Of a stretch of DNA of 64,000 nucleotides, positions 58,029 to 64,000 are shown one piece after another; the stretch's first letter is position 1, and each line of letters begins with the position of its first letter. The stretch comes from Roseateles chitinivorans (lineage in GTDB: Bacteria > Pseudomonadota > Gammaproteobacteria > Burkholderiales > Burkholderiaceae_C): NCBI RefSeq assembly GCF_002761755.1, contig NZ_PEOG01000006.1, positions 119,088 to 183,087 on the forward strand, written 5' to 3'. The position numbers and the translations under genes are program-made. A model generated the notes under the pieces. The model made no database searches. It was not told where the DNA came from and saw nothing but the letters and a program-made list of their open reading frames with translations.

Positions 58029-61000
58029 ATGAGCGTCTTGGAAGAAGGGGTGGCCGTGGTCCCGGCCGAACACCTGAATGCGATGCTGCTCGCGCTCCAT
58101 GCGCTGCGCCGCGGCGATCCGGATGTCCGCCTGCCCTTCCACTGGACCGGCGTCGCCGGCAAGCTGGCGGATGCCTTCAACGAGGTGGTCGAGCAGAACG
58201 CCTCGATGGCGGCGGAGCTCTCCCGCCTGCGGCAGGTCGTCGGCAAGGAAGGCCGGCTCAAGCAGCGCGCGGCGCTGCCCGAGATGCGCGGCTTCTGGGG
58301 CCAGCAGATCGACTGCATCAATGCGCTGATCGATGACCTCGTCCATCCCACCAGCGAGGCCGCGCGCGTGATCGGCGCGGTGGCGGAAGGCGACCTCACC
58401 AAGTCGATGGCGCTGGAGGTCGACAACCGACCGCTGCAGGGCGAGTTCCTGCACACCGCCAAGACCATCAACCGGATGGTCGAGCAGCTCGGCGACTTCT
58501 CCGCCGAGGTGACCCGTGTGGCCCGCGAGGTCGGCACCGAAGGCAAGCTCGGCGGCCAGGCCAAGGTCAAGGGCGTGGCCGGCACCTGGAAGGACCTGAC
58601 CGACTCGGTCAACTCGATGGCCGGCAACCTGACCGACCAGGTCCGCAACATCGCCGACGTCACCACCGCGGTGGCGCAGGGCGACCTGTCCAAGAAGATC
58701 GAGGTCGACGTCAAGGGCGAGTTCCTGACGCTGAAGAACACCATCAACACGATGGTCGACCAGCTGCGCTCCTTCGCCTCGGAAGTGACCCGGGTGGCGC
58801 GGGAGGTCGGCACCGAGGGCTCGCTCGGCGGCCAGGCGCGGGTGGAAGGCGTGTCGGGCACCTGGAAGGACCTGACCGACTCGGTCAACTCGATGGCCGG
58901 CAACCTGACCTCGCAGGTGCGCAACATCGCCGACGTGACCAAGGCGGTGGCCGCCGGCGACCTGTCCAAGAAGATCACCGTCGACGTCAAGGGCGAGATC
59001 CTGGAGCTGAAGAACACCGTCAACACGATGGTGGACCAGTTGCGCTCCTTCGCCGCCGAAGTGACGCGCGTGGCGCGCGAGGTCGGTACCGAGGGCAAGC
59101 TCGGCGGCCAGGCCGACGTGCAGGGCGTGGCCGGCACCTGGAAGGACCTGACCGAGTCGGTGAACTTCATGGCCGGCAACCTGACCTCGCAGGTGCGCAA
59201 CATCGCCGAGGTGACCACCGCCGTGGCCGCCGGCGACCTGTCCAAGAAGATCACCGTCGACGTCAAGGGCGAGATCCTGGAGCTCAAGAACACCGTCAAC
59301 ACGATGGTGGACCAGCTGCGCTCCTTCGCGGCGGAAGTGACGCGCGTGGCGCGCGAGGTCGGTACCGAGGGCAAGCTGGGCGGCCAGGCCGACGTGCAGG
59401 GCGTGGCCGGCACCTGGAAGGACCTGACCGACTCGGTCAACTCGATGGCGTCCAACCTCACCTCGCAGGTGCGCAACATCGCCGACGTGACCAAGGCGGT
59501 GGCCGCCGGCGACCTGTCCAAGAAGATCACCGTCGACGTGCTCGGCGAGATCCTCGAGCTCAAGACCACGATCAACACGATGGTGGACCAGCTCTCCTCC
59601 TTCGCCGCCGAAGTGACGCGCGTGGCGCGCGAGGTCGGCACCGAGGGGCGCCTGGGCGGCCAAGCCACGGTGCGCGGCGTCTCGGGCACCTGGAAGGACC
59701 TGACCGACAACGTGAACTTCATGGCCGGCAACCTGACCGGCCAGGTGCGCGGCATCGCCAAGGTCGTGACCGCGGTGGCCAATGGCGACCTGGCGCAGAA
59801 GCTCACCGTGGAGGCCAAGGGCGAGATCGCCGCGCTGGCCGACACCATCAACTCGATGACGGACACGCTGGCGATCTTCGCGGACCAGGTGACCACCGTG
59901 GCGCGCGAGGTCGGCGTGGAAGGCAAGCTGGGCGGCCAGGCCAAGGTGCCCGGCGCCTCGGGCACCTGGAAGGGCCTGACCGAGAACGTCAACGAACTGG
60001 CCGCCAACCTGACCACGCAGGTGCGGGCGATCGCGGAGGTCGCCACCGCGGTGACCCAGGGCGACCTGACGCGCTCCATCACCGTCGAGACACAGGGCGA
60101 GGTCGCGTCCCTCAAGGACACGATCAACGAGATGATCCGCAACCTGAAGGACACGACGCAGAAGAACACCGAGCAGGACTGGCTGAAGACCAACCTCGCC
60201 AAGTTCAGCCGGATGCTGCAGGGCCAGAAGGACCTGGTGACCGTCGGCCAGTTGATCCTCAGCGAACTGGCCCCCGTGGTCGGCGTGCAGCAGGCCGAGT
60301 TCTACGTGCTCAACATGCGCGGCGAGATGCCGCGCCTGAAGCTGATCGCCAGCTATGCCTCGGGCGGCCTGGCCACGCATGGCAAGGAACTGGCGCTCGG
60401 CCAGGGCCTGGTCGGGCAGTGCGCGCTGGACCAGGAAAAGATCCTGCTCGCCAACGTGCCCGGCGGCGCCTTCCGCGTCGCCTCGGGCCTGAGCGAGACG
60501 GCGGCGATGGAAGTGCTGGTGCTGCCGGTGATCTTCGAGGGCCGCGTGCGCGGCGTGCTGGAGCTGGCCTCGCTGGAGCGCTTCAATCCGACCCACCAGG
60601 CCTTCCTGGACCAGCTCACCGAATCCATCGGCATCGTGATCAACACGATCGAGGCCAGCACCCGGACCGAGGACCTGCTGATCCAGTCGCAGTCGCTGGC
60701 CGAGGAACTGCAGCGCCGGCAGCAGGAACTGCAGCAGACCAACGGCGAGCTGCAGGAGAAGGCGCAGCTGCTGGCCCACCAGAACCAGGAGGTCGAGCGC
60801 AAGAACGCCGAGGTCGAGCAGGCCCGCCAGGCGCTGGAGGAGAAGGCGGAGCAGCTGGCGCTGACCTCCAAGTACAAGTCGGAGTTCCTGGCCAACATGT
60901 CGCACGAGTTGCGCACGCCGCTGAACTCGCTGCTGATCCTGTCGGACCAGCTGTGCAAGAACAGCGAAGGCAACCTGACGCTCAAGCAGGTCGAGTTCTC

Positions 61001-63092
61001 CAAGACCATCCATGCGTCGGGCAACGACCTGCTGATGCTGATCAACGACATCCTGGACCTGTCCAAGATCGAGTCCGGCACCGTCGCCGTCGATGTCAGC
61101 GAGCTGCGGCTGGACGAGCTGCAGCGCTCGGTGGAACGCAGCTTCCGCCACTTCGCCGAGTCCAAGCATGTGGGCTTCAGCGTCGAGATGGAGCCGCCGC
61201 TGCCCAAGTCGCTGGTCACCGACGTCAAGCGGCTGCAGCAGATCATCAAGAACCTGCTGTCCAACGCCTTCAAGTTCACCCACCAGGGCCAGGTCACCTT
61301 TGCCGTCACCGCGGTCGCCGACGGCTGGTCCGCGGACAACGAGGTGCTCAACCACGCGGGCCAGGTGATCGCGTTCTCGGTCGCGGACACCGGCATCGGC
61401 ATCTCGGCCGACAAGCAGCAGATCATCTTCGAGGCCTTCCAGCAGGCCGACGGCTCGACCTCCCGCAAGTACGGCGGCACGGGCCTGGGCCTGGCGATCA
61501 GCCGTGAACTGGCGCGGCTGCTGGGCGGCGAGATCAAGCTGGTGAGCGCGCCGGGCCGCGGCTCGACCTTCACCCTCTACCTGCCGCAGCACTACACGCC
61601 GGCGCGCACCGCGCGTCCGCGCCCGACCGGCGCGACGAGCGTCTCATCGCTGGGCGACGTGGCCGAGACCTCCGAGACCTCGGCGACCGCCACCGAGGAG
61701 GCGCCCCGCTCGCGCGCGGCCATCACCGCGGCCGAACTGGCCGAGGCCGCCGTGCAGCGCGCCGCCGCCCGCCGCGCACCGGCGGAACCGGTCCGCCCGC
61801 GCTCGCCGGACGCCGGCGAGCCGCAACGCCCGCAGATGGACACGCCGCCGGACAGCATCGTCTTCGCCAATGTCGCCAAGGACGACCGCGAGGACATCGC
61901 CAGCGGCGACCGGGTGCTGCTGATCGTGGAGAACGACCTGGCCTTCGCCGACGTGCTGCTGGAGGCGGCGCGCCATGGCGGCATGAAGGGGCTGGTCGCC
62001 ACCACCGGCGCCGGTGCGCTGGCGATGGCGCAGGAGTTCCGGCCCAGCCTGATCTCGCTGGACATCTTCCTGCCCGACATGCAGGGCTGGCGGGTGCTGG
62101 ACCGGCTCAAGTCCGATCCCGACACGCGTCACCTGCCGGTCTGCGTCGTCTCCACCGACGATGCCCGCGACCGCGCGCTGCAGGCCGGTGCGCTCGGCTT
62201 CCTGTCCAAGCCGCTGCAGTCGCGCGACGACGTGGACGTGGCGCTGCGCGACCTGCAGCGCTACCTGGACCGGCCGCAGCGCCGGCTCGCCGTCGCGATG
62301 CCCGACGGGCCCGACCGGATCGCCCTGCTGGCGCCGCTGGCGCATGACGTCGAGACGATCTTCGTCCGCTCGGCCGAGGAGGTGCGCGAGGTGCTGCCCG
62401 GCGTCGACGCGCTGCTGGTCGACGCGGCCACCTGTCCGTTCGGGCCGCAGGATGTGCTGGATGCGCTGGAGCGCCGCCCGGGCACGCTGCCGCTGCCGGT
62501 GGTGGCGCTGAATGCCGAATCGTCCGCCGGCGCCGAGCCGTCCGACGAGCCGGGGGCGGCGCGACGATGGTCGCGGCCGCACGGGCTGGCGGTGCGCACC
62601 GCCACCGGCACCGATGCGGCGCTGGCGGCCCTGTCGCTGGCGCTGCACCGTGCGGCGGCCGACATGGGCGACCGCGAGGGCCAGGCGCTGCGCGACGCGC
62701 AGGAGACCCGTTGCCCGCTGGCCGGCAAGAAGGCGCTGATCGTCGACGACGACATGCGCAACATCTTCGCCCTCGCGACCGTGCTGGACGGGCACGGCAT
62801 GGTGATCGTCTCGGCCGACAACGGCCGCGAGGCGATCCGCCTGGTGCAGGAGGACCCGTCGATCGACATCGTGCTGATGGACATCATGATGCCGGAGATG
62901 GATGGGCTGGAGACGATGCAGCAGATCCGTCGCCTGCCGCGCGGCCGTGAGCTGCCGATGGTGGCGGTCACCGCCAAGGCGATGAAGGGCGACCGCCAGA
63001 AGTGCATCGAGGCCGGCGCCTGGGACTACCTGTCCAAGCCCGTCGACCCCGCCAACATGCTGACCGTGCTGCGGGGCTGGCTATGCCGCTGA
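58029..63092 (+). CDS. soluble HAMP-repeat hybrid histidine kinase (Nik1-like)
   Basis: 1687 residues, no membrane segment. Layout: N-terminal helical part with a degenerate HAMP-like segment (1-160); six 92-residue HAMP-type units (161-712) with [20 protein letters not shown] and [13 protein letters not shown] domain (about 727-877); coiled coil (880-945); HisKA with His959 ([13 protein letters not shown]); HATPase (about 1060-1185); an Ala/Pro linker; receiver 1 with Asp1345 ([12 protein letters not shown]); a degenerate receiver-like stretch (about 1415-1550); receiver 2 with Asp1618 ([11 protein letters not shown]). It resembles group III kinases of fungi (Nik1) and their bacterial kin. 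Start 58029: GGGAG is 6 bases upstream; it abuts the ATG at 58023. Confidence 0.93.
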   Translation: MSVLEEGVAVVPAEHLNAMLLALHALRRGDPDVRLPFHWTGVAGKLADAFNEVVEQNASMAAELSRLRQVVGKEGRLKQRAALPEMRGFWGQQIDCINALIDDLVHPTSEAARVIGAVAEGDLTKSMALEVDNRPLQGEFLHTAKTINRMVEQLGDFSAEVTRVAREVGTEGKLGGQAKVKGVAGTWKDLTDSVNSMAGNLTDQVRNIADVTTAVAQGDLSKKIEVDVKGEFLTLKNTINTMVDQLRSFASEVTRVAREVGTEGSLGGQARVEGVSGTWKDLTDSVNSMAGNLTSQVRNIADVTKAVAAGDLSKKITVDVKGEILELKNTVNTMVDQLRSFAAEVTRVAREVGTEGKLGGQADVQGVAGTWKDLTESVNFMAGNLTSQVRNIAEVTTAVAAGDLSKKITVDVKGEILELKNTVNTMVDQLRSFAAEVTRVAREVGTEGKLGGQADVQGVAGTWKDLTDSVNSMASNLTSQVRNIADVTKAVAAGDLSKKITVDVLGEILELKTTINTMVDQLSSFAAEVTRVAREVGTEGRLGGQATVRGVSGTWKDLTDNVNFMAGNLTGQVRGIAKVVTAVANGDLAQKLTVEAKGEIAALADTINSMTDTLAIFADQVTTVAREVGVEGKLGGQAKVPGASGTWKGLTENVNELAANLTTQVRAIAEVATAVTQGDLTRSITVETQGEVASLKDTINEMIRNLKDTTQKNTEQDWLKTNLAKFSRMLQGQKDLVTVGQLILSELAPVVGVQQAEFYVLNMRGEMPRLKLIASYASGGLATHGKELALGQGLVGQCALDQEKILLANVPGGAFRVASGLSETAAMEVLVLPVIFEGRVRGVLELASLERFNPTHQAFLDQLTESIGIVINTIEASTRTEDLLIQSQSLAEELQRRQQELQQTNGELQEKAQLLAHQNQEVERKNAEVEQARQALEEKAEQLALTSKYKSEFLANMSHELRTPLNSLLILSDQLCKNSEGNLTLKQVEFSKTIHASGNDLLMLINDILDLSKIESGTVAVDVSELRLDELQRSVERSFRHFAESKHVGFSVEMEPPLPKSLVTDVKRLQQIIKNLLSNAFKFTHQGQVTFAVTAVADGWSADNEVLNHAGQVIAFSVADTGIGISADKQQIIFEAFQQADGSTSRKYGGTGLGLAISRELARLLGGEIKLVSAPGRGSTFTLYLPQHYTPARTARPRPTGATSVSSLGDVAETSETSATATEEAPRSRAAITAAELAEAAVQRAAARRAPAEPVRPRSPDAGEPQRPQMDTPPDSIVFANVAKDDREDIASGDRVLLIVENDLAFADVLLEAARHGGMKGLVATTGAGALAMAQEFRPSLISLDIFLPDMQGWRVLDRLKSDPDTRHLPVCVVSTDDARDRALQAGALGFLSKPLQSRDDVDVALRDLQRYLDRPQRRLAVAMPDGPDRIALLAPLAHDVETIFVRSAEEVREVLPGVDALLVDAATCPFGPQDVLDALERRPGTLPLPVVALNAESSAGAEPSDEPGAARRWSRPHGLAVRTATGTDAALAALSLALHRAAADMGDREGQALRDAQETRCPLAGKKALIVDDDMRNIFALATVLDGHGMVIVSADNGREAIRLVQEDPSIDIVLMDIMMPEMDGLETMQQIRRLPRGRELPMVAVTAKAMKGDRQKCIEAGAWDYLSKPVDPANMLTVLRGWLCR
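58509..60164 (+). repeat. six 276-bp tandem units encoding HAMP-type modules
   Basis: Units start at 58509, 58785, 59061, 59337, 59613 and 59889, exactly 276 bases (92 codons) apart, each opening with GTGAC. Units 3 and 4 are nearly identical in DNA, including synonymous positions (GGTACC at 59085 and 59361). Confidence 0.95.
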
Positions 63093-64000
63093 GCTCGCTC
63101 TTCGACGGCTATGCGACGCCCGACGCGGCGGAGCGCGCCAGCATCCTGATCGTCGACGACCTGCCCGAGAAGCTGCTGGTCTTCGAGACCATCCTGGCCG
63201 ACCTCGACCAGCACCTGGTGATCGCGCGCTCGGGCAGCGAAGCGCTGCGCGAAGTGCTGCGCCAGCAGTTCGCGGTAATCCTGATGGACGTGAACATGCC
63301 CGGCATCGACGGGCTGGAGACGGCCCGGCTGATCCGCGGCTACCGGCGCTCGGCGCACACGCCCATCATCTTCGTCACCGCCTACGCCGACGAGCTGCAG
63401 ACGGCGCAGGGCTACTCGCTGGGCGCGGTCGACTACATCCTGTCGCCGGTCATCCCCGACGTGCTGCGCAGCAAGGTGCGGGTCTTCGTCGACCTGTTCA
63501 TCATGCAGCAGCGCCTGCGACAGCAGGCGCTGGAGCGCATCGCGATCGCGCGCGCCGAAGCCGCGCAACGCGCCGCCGAGGAGAACACCCGGCGCTCGAT
63601 CTTCCTGGCGCAGGCCGGGCGCGAGCTGGCCGACTCGCTGGACGCGGAGGTCGCGATGCGGCGCCTGCTCGCGCTGCTGGTGCCGCGCTTCGCGCCGCGC
63701 GCGCTGCTCTGGCTGCGCGACGCCGGCCATGGGCATGAACGCGTGCTGCGCTGCGACGCGCCGATCGCGGCGGGCGAGCCGGCGCTGTTCACCGAGGGCC
63801 GCGAGCAGATGCTCTCCGAGGTGCTCTACAACGCGACGCGAAACGCGCTCGAACAGATGGTCCCGGCGCTGCAACCGGGCGGATCGGCCGCTGGTCCGGC
63901 CGCCCTGCCCCCCGCGCTGCCCGCGTTCGCGCCGTCGGTGCTGCCGGAGGAGGATGAGCCCCCGCCGCGGGCCGTGCTGCCGATCGGAAGAGCGTCGGGT
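63083..64000 (+). CDS. response regulator receiver protein, 3'-truncated
   Basis: At least 306 residues, open to the edge. Receiver domain (about 20-135) with VDDLPEK, phospho-acceptor Asp in LMDVNMPGIDG and Thr in FVTAYA, but the usual conserved Lys is Ser (YILSPVIPD). A coiled coil and the start of a GAF-like domain (SIFLAQAGRELADS...) follow, suggesting a receiver-sensor kinase. Overlaps the hybrid kinase by 10 bases. The final seven codons may be adapter sequence (see 63982-63997). Confidence 0.85.
   Translation, partial: MPLSSLFDGYATPDAAERASILIVDDLPEKLLVFETILADLDQHLVIARSGSEALREVLRQQFAVILMDVNMPGIDGLETARLIRGYRRSAHTPIIFVTAYADELQTAQGYSLGAVDYILSPVIPDVLRSKVRVFVDLFIMQQRLRQQALERIAIARAEAAQRAAEENTRRSIFLAQAGRELADSLDAEVAMRRLLALLVPRFAPRALLWLRDAGHGHERVLRCDAPIAAGEPALFTEGREQMLSEVLYNATRNALEQMVPALQPGGSAAGPAALPPALPAFAPSVLPEEDEPPPRAVLPIGRASG
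63982..63997 (+). other. Illumina adapter-like sequence at the window edge
   Basis: GATCGGAAGAGCGTCG equals bases 2-17 of the Illumina TruSeq universal adapter beginning AGATCGGAAGAGC. It introduces AGA, an Arg codon very rare in these genes. The match is direct; the contamination reading is inference. Confidence 0.7.

Noticed and set aside
58509..60164. Regular repeats as a CRISPR array
   Set aside because: The 276-bp units are coding, in frame, and have no short repeat-spacer pattern.
57858..61592. A 1244-codon open frame on the minus strand opposite the hybrid kinase
   Set aside because: It is the antisense shadow of the repeated HAMP coding region; its composition is Leu/Gly/Val/His/Arg repeats with no domain, and the plus-strand kinase is unmistakable.

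Overview
The window is high-GC DNA (roughly two thirds G+C by eye) from a betaproteobacterium, most likely a Burkholderiales member of the Roseateles/Mitsuaria/Rubrivivax type. This rests on gene content and order: gltA-sdhE-sdhB-sdhA-sdhD-sdhC-gntR facing mdh-citE-like, then acnB; the order parE-GNAT-transglycosylase-parC; dapA-bamC; and a lone PEP-CTERM protein. The genus is an inference. No tRNA, rRNA, IS element, phage gene or CRISPR array was seen, and coding density is high.

Layout. 1-3.2 kb: the 3' part of pyrD, then a three-gene membrane cassette (DUF3649, PepSY-TM, DUF3325) behind a Fur-box-like site. 3.3-9.8 kb (minus): PEP-CTERM protein and the topoisomerase IV unit parE-GNAT-transglycosylase-parC. 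10-16.8 kb (plus): secreted amidohydrolase, MFS transporter, an unannotated 43-codon membrane peptide, SDR, methyltransferase, dapA-bamC. 16.9-24 kb: a small Ala/Glu/Pro lipoprotein, a hypothetical gene, a RoxA-like ribosomal oxygenase facing an FKBP isomerase, a degenerate EAL-HDOD protein and a two-component pair. 24.2-30 kb (minus): a LacI-controlled nucleoside operon (regulator, ribokinase, nucleoside hydrolase, MtaD-like deaminase, solute-binding protein). 30-43 kb: TCA-cycle block (gltA, sdhEBADC, gntR, mdh, CitE-like lyase, acnB) with a VapBC-type module before acnB. 43-47 kb: oxidative defence (sodC, katG) around a probably frameshifted hypothetical gene. 47-57 kb: accessory enzymes and regulators, including a thioesterase-GNAT fusion, a TetR gene with two identical operator copies, a PhoD phosphatase, a TonB receptor and a MarR-GNAT fusion. 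57.3-64 kb: a signalling cluster of a single-domain receiver, a 1687-residue soluble hybrid kinase with six HAMP-type repeats, and a truncated receiver protein.

The genes join up in several places. gltA, acnB, sdhCDAB and mdh give most of the TCA cycle, with a GntR regulator in the middle whose own promoter carries a perfect palindrome. The nucleoside operon encodes consecutive deamination, hydrolysis and phosphorylation steps. Candidate operators found by reading intergenic DNA include the LacI, GntR, TetR (two copies), MarR, VapBC and Fur-like sites, plus an unexplained 34-bp dyad in front of sdhC. The last 20 bases contain 16 consecutive bases of an Illumina adapter, so the right edge may be a contaminated contig end.
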